Shown: positions 40,771 to 57,527, numbered from the stretch's first letter. The stretch: 64,000 nt of DNA from Amoebidium appalachense (GCA_963693365.1 CAVNZM010000003.1:12276001-12340000); one strand, 5' to 3'. A program made the numbers and translations. Notes: generated by a model from the letters alone, not told the origin.

Positions 40771-41907
40771 CGTGTGTGTGTGTGTGTGTGTGTCCGTGCA
40801 CATGTGCGTGCACTCTCATATGCGTGTGCATATGCAAGGATGTGTGGTTGTGTAGAAAGTATTATGAATATGTACATGGTGAGTGCAACCAACATGTCTA
40901 TCTGGCCTGTGTATGTGCGTATTAGCCCACACACCGTAGTCAAACTCACAAGGTCATAACTTCCATTCTTGAATTGCAACGATTGAAAACTGCTCAAGAG
41001 ATGGCATGGTGTTGGTCAGTCTAGTGTGAAGTATGTGAGCAAGTTTCAACCTGGGTGATGTCTGTAACAGGAGAAGTGCACGACAACTTGTGTGTCCACG
41101 CCGCATAGGATCAGGTTTGAGTCACAATCAATGAAAGTCCACATGAACCCCAGGGAAATTTTGTGGGAATATAAGATGAATAACTGCTCCCAATAAGCAA
41201 GTATTCTGCCCCTAGAATCTACAATAGGATCACGTCCATGGTCGCATGCTCATGTGTGCTTAATTGGCCACAAGACCTGCCCATATCAAACTTTTAGAGG
41301 TGAAGAGTTGTGTTTTCAGTACCAGCACAAGAAGTGTGGATCTTACTCATTAACAGTGACAAACAGGAGGCTCTAACTAGATTCAGCAAAGAGAAAAGGT
41401 AAAATGAGATGCAGAGACGAGGAGGGGAAGGGGGGAGGAGATGGGAGGGTGGGGGGGTAGGGGGGGGAAGGGGGGGGGGGAGGTAGGGGAACGACTCAGT
41501 TTACAAGAAAAGGATGGTGGTTGGACGGAAAACAAAGAGAAACTCCAGGCGGGAGAAAGAATGAGGGGGAGAAAGAAAAATGTCCGAGGGAGAAGCCAGG
41601 GTTCGGGAGGGGAAGGAGGAGAGTGGGAAGGGGGGGCGCAGGGGGGGGGGGGGGGGGGAGGGGAGGGAGGGGGAGGAGGGGGGGGGGGGGGGGGGGCAGG
41701 GATTGTATACAACAGAATTCCTTTTTGTAAAACCACACAAAGCTTCGCTTCTACAGAAGAAAACCCAAAAAAATAAGAAAAATGAGAAAGGGTGCTGCTT
41801 ACCCCGTGTTCCTTTGGAGGTGTCATGGTTGCGGTGTAGAGAATGAGCAGGAAGCCAGCAGCAGCCAACAGTAGCAGTTGTAGTGGAGTACACCGAAGGT
41901 GTAACAT
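37515..41907 (-). CDS. Phosphatidylethanolamine-binding protein (PEBP) family protein with signal anchor
   Basis: Seven exons, in transcript order: 41907-41803, 40715-40632, 40148-39951, 39110-38995, 38196-38148, 37915-37856 and 37571-37515 (TGA). Phases close to 222 residues. The N-terminus has a hydrophobic stretch [16 protein letters not shown] (residues about 9-24), a signal peptide or anchor. The PEBP fold follows: [12 protein letters not shown] across an exon junction, [21 protein letters not shown], the ligand-pocket motif [25 protein letters not shown] and [20 protein letters not shown] (GxHRY motif), then [17 protein letters not shown]. PEBPs bind anionic groups and act as lipid-binding proteins or kinase regulators; the exact role here is unknown. 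The last two exons ([15 protein letters not shown] and [15 protein letters not shown]) depart from typical PEBP ends but fit by phase. Confidence 0.88.
37605..37680. repeat. (GT)n microsatellite in PEBP intron
   Basis: About 37 GT units close to the last PEBP exon. Comparable runs in this gene lie at 38203-38278, 38862-38950 and 40718-40765, each within about 150 bp of an exon and on the acceptor side when read on the gene strand. Confidence 0.9.
37941..37978. repeat. G~37 tract in PEBP intron
   Basis: A pure G run on the plus strand between exons 37856 and 38148. Read on the gene strand it is a C tract shortly upstream of the acceptor, where a pyrimidine tract is expected. Confidence 0.9.
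39156..39344. repeat. Compound A/G/C/A homopolymer cluster
   Basis: A~12, G~33, then C~25 (39257-39282) and an A-rich stretch to about 39342, in the PEBP intron between exons 38995-39110 and 39951. Confidence 0.9.
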
Positions 41908-42093
41908 CAAGAGGTTACTGTGTGGGTGGGAGAATAGGATGTTACTGTGTGGATGGGAGGGGAGATCTGTATATTTCAGTACTCACGACGTAAACGTGAA
42001 ATTAAATATGTGACTCGTGAGAAGGTGACGGTCGCTTCACGGCAGACTAGGAAAAAAAAAAGGCTCGGATCCGGAGAAAAACGACTGAGCCAC

Positions 42094-42226
42094 TCAGTGA
42101 GCCACGGTGAGTTTTGCGCAAACACACCTACCAAAAAAGGCATTACCGCGAGTTGAATATTTGCCATGGCCCAGTGCACGTGCGGATTCCGGAACCGGGG
42201 AGGGCTGAGGGGTTGGGTGGCCAGCT

Positions 42227-42294
<68 letters not shown>

Positions 42295-42330
42295 TGTCGT
42301 GCGTGCGCGCGTGCGTGCGTGTGTGTGCGT
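42094..42330. repeat. (GT)n microsatellite 5' of PEBP gene
   Basis: About 28 GT units at 42231-42286, followed by GCGTGCGC-type alternation to about 42325. No exon of the PEBP gene was found upstream of 41907. Confidence 0.8.
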
Positions 42331-42552
42331 CACGGTACACCCGTACAGTAGGACAATTTCTGGTCCCCGAATATGATCAGATTTCAGATTCGATGATCAT
42401 AAATGAGAATCGAGAATATCAATGAAGTCACTATAAAAAAATAAAAAAAGGAAAGTTCAAGTGTCACTCAAGGGGATTAACAAATTGTAGGCTATACTAT
42501 GTATGTTGCAATTGCATTTATGTTACTAAGTAGGCATAGACCTTTGCGAATG

Positions 42553-42598
42553 GGTCACGTGACATGATTTCACCGGCCCAAGCGATTTTGGCGGCAAA
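42553..42598. promoter_or_regulatory. Palindromic GTCACGTGAC and E2F-like site
   Basis: GTCACGTGAC (42553-42562) is a perfect palindrome with an E-box/G-box core. TTTTGGCGGCAAAA (42585-42598) resembles an E2F site. They lie between the PEBP start (41907, minus) and a possible plus-strand gene at 42754, so they may serve either or both. Confidence 0.4.
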
Positions 42599-42753
42599 AA
42601 ACCCCAGCGCCAGCCGGACCGAGGCTACCGTGTTTGTGCTCGCTCAGTTTTCACCTTCGCTATATGTTTCACTTTAGTAAGAAGGGTGAATATATTTGAT
42701 AGCTACATGTTTTTATTGCTTCTGTGCAGCCTGCTTGTTTTTTTCCTTCGAGC

Positions 42754-42946
42754 ATGGGCGTTGAAGGAAATCCCGTTGATTCCATCGTCACTGAAATATA
42801 CTATGATAGGCCCGGTAGTACGTAGTTGAAGGGCTACAGCACGCATTTGCTACTGTTCACTCCGGAAAGAGGTAAGGCCAGCATTTTCTATCTCTTCATT
42901 TCTTTTTCTTTCTTCAGTTCTTTGTTTTTCTTTTCTTTTCTTTTTT

Positions 42947-42980
<34 letters not shown>

Positions 42981-43188
42981 GGTGGACGGGATCCGCAGGG
43001 GCATGTGTACGGCATGGAAGGGAAAGAGGAAGATGCTTTCACACTATATTTTACTGCATCTGTCAGCCGTGATGATTATACCCGTCGAACAAAATACTCA
43101 TGGGAGCAAAGGAGGGAGATCTAGAGTTAGAAAGAAGGAGCCTCGGAGACCCGGGCAAAAGGGGAGGGGGGAGGGGGGGCAGGGATGA
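42754..43188 (+). pseudogene. Possible small gene with in-frame stop (low confidence)
   Basis: ATG 42754 opens a frame reading MGVEGNPVDSIVTEIYYD. An in-frame TAG at 42823 interrupts it. The frame then continues KGYSTHLLLFTPER to a good donor (GTAAGG, 42873). A phase-compatible exon starting at about 43067 reads AVMIIPVEQNTHGSKGG, then turns basic and stops at 43188. The TATA-poor region with palindromes lies just upstream. It may be a pseudogene, a misread base, or chance. Confidence 0.25.
42950..42979. repeat. T-rich + G~30 tract
   Basis: A TTTTC-rich run followed by about 30 G, in the putative intron of the 42754 candidate. Confidence 0.85.
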
Positions 43189-43199
43189 GCTGGAGAGAC

Positions 43200-43480
43200 T
43201 CTGTGACCCACACTCGGGGGCCCCGGGGGGGGGGGGGGGGGGGGGGAGGGGAGCCAAAGAAAAAGAAGAGAGGGGGCCCGGGGAGCCGGGAGGAGGAGAG
43301 GTGGGGAGGGTTAAGGGAGGGGGGGGGGAGTGGGGGGTGGCAGTGTTGCGTGCCAGCCTGTGAGCAGACACACACACGCAGTGTGTCATACACACCGTGT
43401 ACCCCTCCCCCCCCCCCCCCCCCCCCTCCCCCCCCCCCCCAAACACACACACACACATAAACACACCTCTCCTCCTTCCT
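43200..43480. other. G/C homopolymer-rich intergenic DNA
   Basis: G runs (43226-43245 and others), then C runs (43407-43440) and a short CA repeat. The long open frames here are Pro/Gly-rich artefacts. No gene seen. Confidence 0.6.
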
Positions 43481-43599
43481 CGTTCCCTCGCTTTACCTAG
43501 ACCATATCACGGTCTGCAGAGGCACAAAACGGACGCACGTGTGGAATACACTATCTCATTTGCACCTTAAAAAAATAATCCCCCACATGCGAGGCTGGG

Positions 43600-43787
43600 G
43601 TGTGAACCCTGGGCTATGTGTTTTCTATTTATTAGTTTTGGTAACGGCGTGTTACCATAGCTGATTGCACCTTTAGCACCCTAATAATTAGGGTACAGTC
43701 GGTGCTGTGTGGAAGACGGTAGTTCCTATGAGGGCCTCCTGTGGGGATCTCTAGGGAATAAAACGGGATATAATAAAAAAAAATATA
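43600..43787 (+). mobile_element. SINE-like element, copy 1
   Basis: A conserved 3' module, GTCGGTGCTGTGTGGAAGAC then GGTAGTTCC and GAGGGCC, runs into AAAACGGGATATAATAAA and an A-rich tail. The module recurs at 56249-56312 and 56534-56635. Upstream, GGGTGTGAACCCTGGG near 43612 resembles a tRNA-type B box. A shared 3' module with an A-rich or AAAT tail suggests a SINE. The 5' end is undefined. Confidence 0.5.
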
Positions 43788-43882
43788 CGGTAAAACTCAC
43801 GTACACGCAAACAAACACCGCAGCGGTTGCACAGGGATACATTGCTTGCGCAATTTCTTATTAGCAGCTGAAGCAAAATGCC

Positions 43883-43883
<1 letters not shown>

Positions 43884-43936
<53 letters not shown>

Positions 43937-44165
43937 TATGTGTGTGCGTGTGTGTGTGAGGGAGAGAGAGAGAGGGAGAGCATGGGAGTAAATGGGACCA
44001 CATCAAAGAGACTCTTGGAGACAGACAGACAGACAGACGCAGACAGAGAGAGAGAGAGAGTGAGAGAGAAAGAGAGTGAGTGAGAGAGAGAGAGAGAGAG
44101 AGAGAGTCCAGTTGTGCAAAGATACACATATCAATTCTGTGAGAGAGAGAGAGAGAGAGAGAGAG
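43884..44165. repeat. (GA)n tracts and a 60-bp tandem duplication
   Basis: GA runs at 43888-43935 and 44046-44106. The segment (GA)n-GTCCAGTTGTGCAAAGATAC then ACATATCAATTCTGTGA occurs twice in tandem (about 44085-44142 and 44143-44200). A GACA repeat lies near 44023. Confidence 0.9.
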
Positions 44166-44379
44166 TCCAGTTGTGCAAAGATACACATATCAATTCTGTG
44201 ATACTATTTGTTCTGCATACTTCCATCCTCCTCCTCACAGCACCCATTGCAATCCAAAAGAATTCAGTCATCAGCAAACAAAAGAAAATTCCGAGTCGCC
44301 AAGTTGATCAATCATGTCAGCCACTGGCCAGCTACTTTTGATTCTGCATGAACTGAGGCCCGGAAAAAAAAATTAACCC

Positions 44380-44740
44380 CTACAATCAACATTAAAACTC
44401 GCTCAATTTTTTACATTTTAGCCTGGAAGCCACAATCGAAAGTACAGCTTCTAACATTTCAGCCAGCTACAATCAAAATAAAAACTCGCTAAAAGTTTAA
44501 CATTTTTACCAGCTACCAGCACACTTAAAAGCTCGCTCACATTTTTAACATAACGGGCTCACATTTTTAACACATTTCAACCAGCTACAATAAAATCAAA
44601 ATGCGCTCACATTTTTAACATTTAACCAGCTACAATCAGTATTAACGCTCACTCACATATTTAACATTTTTACCAGCTACAATTCACACAAAAAAGTGTT
44701 GATATCATTAGCAACCTTGTTTTCCAGCTACAATCTACAT
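44380..44740. repeat. Degenerate satellite, ~45-65-bp unit (CAGCTACAATCAAAAT / CTCGCTCACATTTTTAACA)
   Basis: Six to seven diverged units combining CCAGCTACAATC, GCTCACATTTTTAACA and TTACCAGC. AT-rich, no reading frame. It sits in the spacer 3' of the KCTD-WD40 gene. Confidence 0.8.
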
Positions 44741-45143
44741 AAGAACGGTTCAAAAATCTATTAATAACCAATCACCTGAACCCTGCTCACTACCACATGC
44801 TAGTATCAGTTCTACACCGATTTACATAAGCCTCACTTCACCGAATGTGAGTGGCTAGAAATTGCTCACCATTAGAACCCTAACATATACATGCCTTCAA
44901 CATGAAAATTGCAATCATTCAGCTAATAATTGAAATCCCAATCGCACAGCCACGTTTAACCTCAGCCGGAGCTCAAATCATCATCAATTGCACATCCCAT
45001 ATTCACATTCTTTATCTCCGAACGTCTTTGAATTCCCCACCATTCCTCCTTTCCCCCGAGGCCTCCCTTATTCCCCACCCACCCACCACCTCCAACGCTA
45101 CCCCTTCCTCCTTCCTCAAATCATAGCAAGCACACGTACACAA

Positions 45144-45191
<48 letters not shown>

Positions 45192-45352
45192 ACACATGCA
45201 CGTGACCCTGCAAAGCTCAAGGTCGTGCCACCATCATCACTGCAATACAGCAAATGAGTTTGTGATAAAGGCACAGACCCCCCCCCCCCCCCCCCCCCCC
45301 CCCAAGCATACCTCTACAGCAAGGGGGAAAGGTTTATAAACCGACCGCTGTT
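44741..45352. other. 3' flank of the KCTD-WD40 gene; no gene seen
   Basis: Contains a (CA)~22 run at 45146-45186 and a C~25 tract at 45279-45303. A good minus-strand donor (GTATGC, at about 45310) suggests that the KCTD-WD40 gene could continue if the frame before it is shifted, but no matching downstream exon was found. Confidence 0.4.
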
Positions 45353-51541
<6,189 letters not shown>

Positions 51542-52183
51542 CCTCTCCCTATAAATAACTAAACAACTGTAGCAGTCTTGATTAGTTCTTCTATCTCCGA
51601 AAGTGGAAATCCCAAGTGAATGACGAAAAACGATGATGTTGTTAAAGAATCTATTAGAAACTCTGTGACTAAGATTATCGATTCTGTTTACGTAACAATG
51701 TGGTGGCAAGCGATCAAAAGGGCATTGCCAAACAGGCATGCACGCCAGCCACGTAAAGCCCACGAATTGGTAACGGTGTTAACGCTCCTTATTTTTTTTA
51801 CACGTGTTAAAACTGTGGGTTTTGTAAACGAAGACATGCACTGCTCTAACAACTTCAAAGACCTACAATTGGTTTGGTTGGGCCTTCTACCTAAGACCAA
51901 GCTTGGCAACCCAAATCATCAAATGTAACTGAATAATCAAGTGTTTGCTGATCAGGCATGAATTAGTTATTATCTTGCGTATTGACATAGCAAAAGAGAC
52001 AAAAGGTAAACAAAACGAACACAATTCTCTAAACTGTAGCGACTATAGCAAGTATATTCACGTGAAACTGTTTGAGGGCCATTGTGAAAGTGTTTCACTT
52101 TCAAAACGTGTGCGACGGCCCGACGGAATAGCTGCACGTTGCTGATTGGCTAGTTTCAACGTTAATCTTTCGCAGTCAACATT
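51542..52183. promoter_or_regulatory. Upstream region of the KCTD-WD40 gene
   Basis: 642 bp of homopolymer-free, AT-richer DNA between the start codon at 51541 and the TIR element at 52184. No clear TATA box. Frames here show no motif. A promoter role is inferred from position only. Confidence 0.35.
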
Positions 52184-52996
52184 GGGGCTGTCCACACTGC
52201 GCCGAATGACTGGTTTCGGATTGACAATCCATCGGAGCTCCGATTGACAAGATTCGACCATATTTGGATTTTCCGGGAATCCATCCGATCGGCGCGTCCA
52301 GAAGTCGACTGGGCCGCTGGACGCCTTTTCGGCTCTTTTTCGGATTAACTTTCCCGCCAAAATGCAGATGGGAACCAATCACATTAGGCCATGACTTATC
52401 GTGACAGTTGAGTGCCAAAAGCCGCCGCGCGCGGCAAAATTGGTCTTGTGATTTTGCCTTTTCACGCAGAGTCCTACCTTGATACGACAGGTCTCAAGCG
52501 CGTTCCCGAAGCGAACCAACAGATATATACCCGAGTTATTTGTGAACCTTCTTTCTTACTTACGGTCTATCAGCACACAGCAGATAATAGGAGTTTAGGT
52601 ACTGAAACAGGCAGGAAATTTTTTACAAAATGCCCCAGTTGAGTGCACTACCTTTTGTACTTTCTGTAAACAAAAATCGAACTTTATGTAGCTACGCGAT
52701 ATTTCATTGACCAAAATATTATAGAGAAGGCAGCCAACCATCAATCCTTTTGCGGAATAGCTATCTATGGATAATTTTTTAGGTTCGCAGGCTCCGATTG
52801 GCTCGGATTGACTTCCGGATTAACTGCTAGTTTATCCGAACGTGCAGGCGGCCGACGCGCTCACTCCAAATTTGGATTCAGCATCCATCCGAGCGCTCAT
52901 CCGAATCAGTGTGGACCCCGAATCGATTGGATTCCGATCCAAATTAGGCAAATTTGGTCAATCCGGAGCGTCAATCGGCGCAGTGTGGACAGCCCC
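52184..52996. mobile_element. Non-autonomous TIR DNA transposon (MITE-like), 813 bp
   Basis: Perfect 22-bp terminal inverted repeats, GGGGCTGTCCACACTGCGCC then GA at 52184-52205 and its reverse complement at 52975-52996. The similarity extends imperfectly inward (TGAC...CGGATTGAC on both sides). The subterminal regions carry many TCCGATT/CGGATT words. No transposase frame. No unambiguous target-site duplication (flanks CAACATT and AGTAGC), so the superfamily is undecided. An internal extra CAGTGTGGAC at 52906 repeats the TIR tip. Confidence 0.85.
52350..52362. promoter_or_regulatory. E2F-consensus site inside the TIR element
   Basis: TTTCCCGCCAAAA matches the E2F/DP binding consensus. It lies about 170 bp inside the left end of the TIR element. 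Function is not shown by the sequence. Confidence 0.4.
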
Positions 52997-53555
52997 AGTA
53001 GCAGCAACCTGAGCATCATCCTGAATCATGCGGTTACGCTTCTCAAACGAGAGGAGAAAGGGGGAATCCCCATATCAGCGAAGAAAATAAGGATTTATTT
53101 ATGCACCTCTGCTATCAATATAAAAAATTACTGATGCAGGAACCGGTGGGCACATGCGTCATGCATTCCAATGATTCCAGTTGGGGGAAATAAATCTCCC
53201 TAAACTAAACAAACTCGAATGCCCTCAGCGAAACTTCTGCTGCCCAAGTTAAAAGATCAAAAACATAGGAGAAGCGCTCTTAGCACACGTAGTGGTATAC
53301 AAAAAGAACAGGTGCAATAACTGATACGTAGAACATTGCCACTCTCACGTTTGAGAGCAACCGGTTCTGGGTTTACACCGTGCGGCTCCTGTTTCATTCT
53401 TGAGTTTTGGGAGATAATGAAATAAGCATGAAGTATTTTGATTGGTCAGGTGCGCATCATCATGGGAAGCTCTGATTGGTCGTACTGTCCCTCACGGGGC
53501 AGCACCCAGCACCTCAGTGATACGGTATTCCCGCATTCCAGCAGCTGGAATGCAG
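52997..53555. other. Intergenic DNA; no gene seen
   Basis: Balanced composition, no long frame with motifs. GTTTGAGAGCAACCGGTTCT near 53349 has a faint tRNA-like B-box look but no cloverleaf partner. Confidence 0.4.
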
Positions 53556-53778
53556 TTCCCGGGAACAAACACGGGTCGAATCCAGGGGCTAGTTCCCGGG
53601 CCAGAACCGTGGTTCCCGGCCCGAAACACTGGTTCCCGAGTTTGAAACAGTGGTTCCCGGCTCGAAACACTGGTTCCCGGGCCGATCCGCAAAACAGTGG
53701 TTCCCGGCTCGAAACACTGGTTCCCGAGTTTGAAACAGTGGTTCCCGGCTCGAAACACTGGTTCCCGGGCCAATCCGC
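53556..53778. repeat. Minisatellite with alternating 20/21-bp units (TGGTTCCCGG...)
   Basis: Units TGGTTCCCGGCTCGAAACAC and TGGTTCCCGAGTTTGAAACA alternate, with a third variant TGGTTCCCGGGCCGATCCGC ending each set. About ten units fall into a two-level pattern of 20-21-bp units inside blocks of about 85-90 bp. CCCGGG palindromes rec in the variant unit. Confidence 0.9.
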
Positions 53779-54123
53779 AACTGAGGTCATACTGATGACG
53801 TCACACAACCTGCCACGCTGGCGCAGGGCTGGAAATTGTAGGCCGTACGCTGCCGCGTCACATGCGACTCAGCATGCGACCCCCATATCATCAGTACGTA
53901 TAATGGTGCATATGGACTAAATACTAGTGAGGCTTTATATCAGGCTTTATTATATGAAATATGTTAGTATTTGTTTTATTCAAAATGTAGTTAGAAATAA
54001 TGTATTCCGCGAGCACCTGTAGCTACTTTTGCCTGCAGGCAGTGTGTAAATATATCCGGCACCGCCCCAAAATGTGCATTACAGTACACGGTGCTCATAC
54101 TTGCGATGGGAAATTCACTCCTT

Positions 54124-54309
54124 CCCCCCTCTCATGCCCCCCCGCCCCTGTCACAGCGCCCCCCCCCCCTCCCCCTCCCCCTCCCCCCCCCCCCCCCTCC
54201 CCCCCCCTCCCCCCCCCCTCCCCTCCCCCCCCCCCCCCCCCTCCCTCCCCCCCCTCCCCTCCCCCCCCCTCCCCCCTCCCCCCCTCCCCCCCCCCCCCCC
54301 CCCTCCCCT

Positions 54310-54340
<31 letters not shown>

Positions 54341-54395
54341 CCCCCCCCCCCCCCCAAAACACCCCCCCTCCCCCTCGCCGATCCCCCCCCCCTTA
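54124..54395. repeat. Poly-C region with T interruptions
   Basis: About 270 bp nearly all C with scattered T. It yields Pro-rich frames on plus and Gly-rich frames on minus, which are artefacts. Confidence 0.95.
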
Positions 54396-54940
54396 CCTAG
54401 TGCAAATATATCCTGAATTGACCACAACGCATTATTATGCGTACGTATACTTTTTTAATATTTCTCTTTTTATATAGCTATCTGTCTGTATTCTATGTAT
54501 AAGTACAGAAGAAAGATTGAAAGCACGTATTTGGCAGGCTCATAGTAGGTATGTGGTCCATATCGCTCGGCAATAATGAGGTGATTGCGGTGGGGCCTGA
54601 CATAAGTGTGGCTAAGTGTGCCGTGTGAAATGGGCCTGAAATGGTGCAACATTTTCCGATAATATCCACCGTATATCTACATCGATTTGCATTTGATTGA
54701 TGAAGAGTCATCCAGGGCTCTACACCTCTCAGGTGGCTATTGCTCAGACGGCAGCTTTTTTTTGAAAAAAAAAAGGGGGGGGCATTTAAAAAGAAATTTT
54801 GGCGACATTATCTGCATTACAATTGTAAAAGAAAGAGCAGTGGGATACTGTGTACACCATGGCCATTCACTAGGCTATCTCAGGCGGATATCTACTGAGG
54901 AAAGGTGTGTGCCTCCCTATTCATTCGCGGTCCCAAACCC
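54396..54940. other. Intergenic DNA; no gene seen
   Basis: AT-richer DNA with an A~10/G~7 junction near 54765. No coding signal. Confidence 0.4.
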
Positions 54941-55132
54941 CTAAACGATTGGCCAAGAGCGCACCAGGAAATACGGAATTGGAGACCCCGACACAGTGCA
55001 CCACTAAACAGAACGTTTCACACCTTTTCGTGGCTTCAAAAGGCTATGCAACCCGAGAACACACAGTTCAGTTCGCTTCCACTTTTCAAATTTGGGCCTT
55101 GGGGTAGCCTTTGGTGGGCTTGCTTTGTGAAG

Positions 55133-55723
55133 ATGGGGCGCCCTGGTAGAATGTGGGGCTCCACATCTGCGTGCACACATGACAAAACATCCTGGCTTCT
55201 CATCCTTGTGGTTCTGTTGCTGACCGCCCACATCATTTCTGCTGTGAAAAATGGGGCACAGAACAGGTCTTCCTCGCCCATACTATATCCGGAATGTGAC
55301 GACAGTGGTGACGAGGTGGGTGGCTGTTAGTGGCTGTGTCAGTGAATTATGTTTGTGTTTCGCACTTGTACATCTTGCATTGCCCAATGCATTGTGACCT
55401 GTTTGATTAGCGATTCGCAATGACATCTTGCATGGCCCGATGCAACGTGACCATCGATTAGCGAATACGTTTTACACAACTCTTGTTCATTGGGTCTCCA
55501 AATCTATAACCCATCCCCCCCCCCCCCCCCCCCCCCCAACACCGTATCACTGAGGTACTGCCCCCCACGGGCCAGCGGCTCACTCTTTCTCACTCAATAT
55601 ATCCGTTTCAAGATGACTATCGATATCCTAGATCACCTTATTAATGCTGCACAGTATGATATTGTGATCCGGTGCCTTAACTTTCTTTCGGAGCTACCGA
55701 TGCTAGCCTCTGCTTACCCATAA
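55133..55723 (+). CDS. Possible small single-pass membrane protein, two exons
   Basis: ATG 55133 to the donor at 55315 (GAG|GTGGGT), then exon 55613-55723 after TTTCAAG, in phase 0, ending TAA, gives 97 residues. Residues about 21-37 are a clear membrane helix (SWLLILVVLLLTAHIISAV). The C-terminal exon reads MTIDILDHLINAAQYDIVIR, then CLNFLSELPM. An inverted CCAAT (ATTGG, about 54950) lies upstream and AATAAA follows at about 55865. No family is recognised, and the second exon could also be a separate short ORF. Confidence 0.35.
55373..55478. repeat. Imperfect tandem duplication (~55-bp)
   Basis: CTTGCATTGCCCAATGCATTGTGACC and CTTGCATGGCCCGATGCAACGTGACC begin two diverged units, each ending in GATTAGCGA. 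Inside the intron of the 55133 candidate gene. Confidence 0.7.
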
Positions 55724-55864
55724 TATGTAATAGGGGTGTCAGATACTACGATGGCGCTCATTGTTGCCTAGCATGTACATATGTCACTGGCTGCATTTGA
55801 TTGGCTGTGCTGGAAAACGCAGTAGGCCGTCGAATGTGGCTGGGCCTCCGGCAGTGTCCACGCA

Positions 55865-55870
55865 ATAAAA
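55865..55870 (+). terminator. Candidate poly(A) signal AATAAA
   Basis: CGCAATAAAAAGTGTG, about 140 bp after the TAA of the 55133 candidate gene. It is consistent with a plus-strand transcript ending here. Confidence 0.35.
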
Positions 55871-56075
55871 AGTGTGTAAACCCCAAACCCTTCTCACTCT
55901 AATCCGCTTTCTATCTCTCTCTCTCTCTCTCTCTCTCAGGATCCCCCCAACCCCCACCCCCACCCCCTCCCGCCTCACCCTTAATACAACCCCCTCTCTA
56001 TCTTTCTGCCTCAGTTATATCAGCACTCTCTCTCTCTCTCTCTCGGCCATTCCCTTCTCTCTCAGCTCTCTCTCT

Positions 56076-56205
<130 letters not shown>

Positions 56206-56248
56206 GCTTAGCTGAGCACATACACAGATAGCAACCTAACTAGTGTAC

Positions 56249-56312
56249 TGTCGGTGCTGTGTGGTAGACGGTAGTTTCCCTAGAGGGCCTGCAAAGGTCC
56301 TCCGGGAACCAA
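56249..56312 (+). mobile_element. SINE-like module, copy 2
   Basis: TGTCGGTGCTGTGTGGTAGAC then GGTAGTTTCC and GAGGGCC, matching 43695-43787 and 56534-56635. It breaks into a TC repeat instead of the AAACGGGATA tail. Confidence 0.5.
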
Positions 56313-56388
56313 TCTCTCTCTCTCCCTCCCCTCTTTCTCCTCTCTCTCTCTCTCCCCCTCCGCCGCCCCCTCTCTTCTCTCTCCCTTT

Positions 56389-56530
<142 letters not shown>

Positions 56531-56533
56531 GTC

Positions 56534-56635
56534 TGTCGGTGCTGGGTGTAAGACGGTAGTTCCCCCTGAGGGCCCCTGGGGGTACCTCTGGGAACAAAAC
56601 GGGATAAAATAAATAAATAAATAAATCAATAAATC
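56534..56635 (+). mobile_element. SINE-like module, copy 3, with AAAT tail
   Basis: TGTCGGTGCTGGGTGTAAGAC then GGTAGTTCC, GAGGGCC and AACAAAACGGGATAAAAT, followed by four AAAT units. The AAAT tail is what a SINE 3' end would look like. Confidence 0.55.
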
Positions 56636-56699
56636 TCCCTCCCTGTCTGTCTGTCTCTCTGTCTCTCTGACGCTCCCTCTCTCCCTCTGACACCTCTCT

Positions 56700-56916
56700 C
56701 TCTGACACACACACACGCACACACACACACACCGAACGCACAAACACGCATGTACCGTAAAAAACGCAGGCATGTACGCACGCACACAGATTCCGTCACT
56801 GTTCAAACTCCACACAAAACACACATTTGCAATGCACGTGTCCACACACACGCTCACACGCACGTACACACACACTAATACACAAACACGTGCACACACA
56901 CATGTGCGCGCAGGTG

Positions 56917-56950
<34 letters not shown>

Positions 56951-57150
56951 GGTACACACAAGCGCGCGAACACATTCACACGTACGCAGGTCGTACACAG
57001 GCACACAAACACTGCACACACGCACACACATCCAACGTGAAAACCACACACGTAGTTATTCGCACAGACACACACACATGTGCACGCACCCACACAAAAA
57101 CCACACATTAGCAATGCACATGCACACACACACACACACATACACACACA

Positions 57151-57188
<38 letters not shown>

Positions 57189-57336
57189 GAAATAACACAC
57201 ACTAGCGATGCACGTGCACGCATCGTGCGCGCACACCGTGACACACACACATGTGCACGCGCGCAGGCACATCACATGCGCACACACACGAAAGGTTCGC
57301 GTATGCGCACACACGCATACGCACGCACACGCGCGC

Positions 57337-57386
<50 letters not shown>

Positions 57387-57527
57387 GCACACACACACGC
57401 GCGCGCGCACACGCGCGCGCGCTAGCGCGCGCGTGCGCACCGGCACACACCGGTACACGCAGGCACGCGCGCGCAGTGCGCACCGGCACACACCGGTACA
57501 CGCAGGCACGCTCGCGTGCACACACAC

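Noticed and set aside
40920-40990. Extra PEBP exon reading NGSYDL with a GTGAGT donor
   Set aside because: No phase lets it join the flanking exons without a stop, while exons 41803-41907 and 40632-40715 join directly as KEHG-LIPDVF, matching the family.
53340-53400. tRNA-like B-box sequence
   Set aside because: No acceptor stem, A box or anticodon arm could be formed around it.
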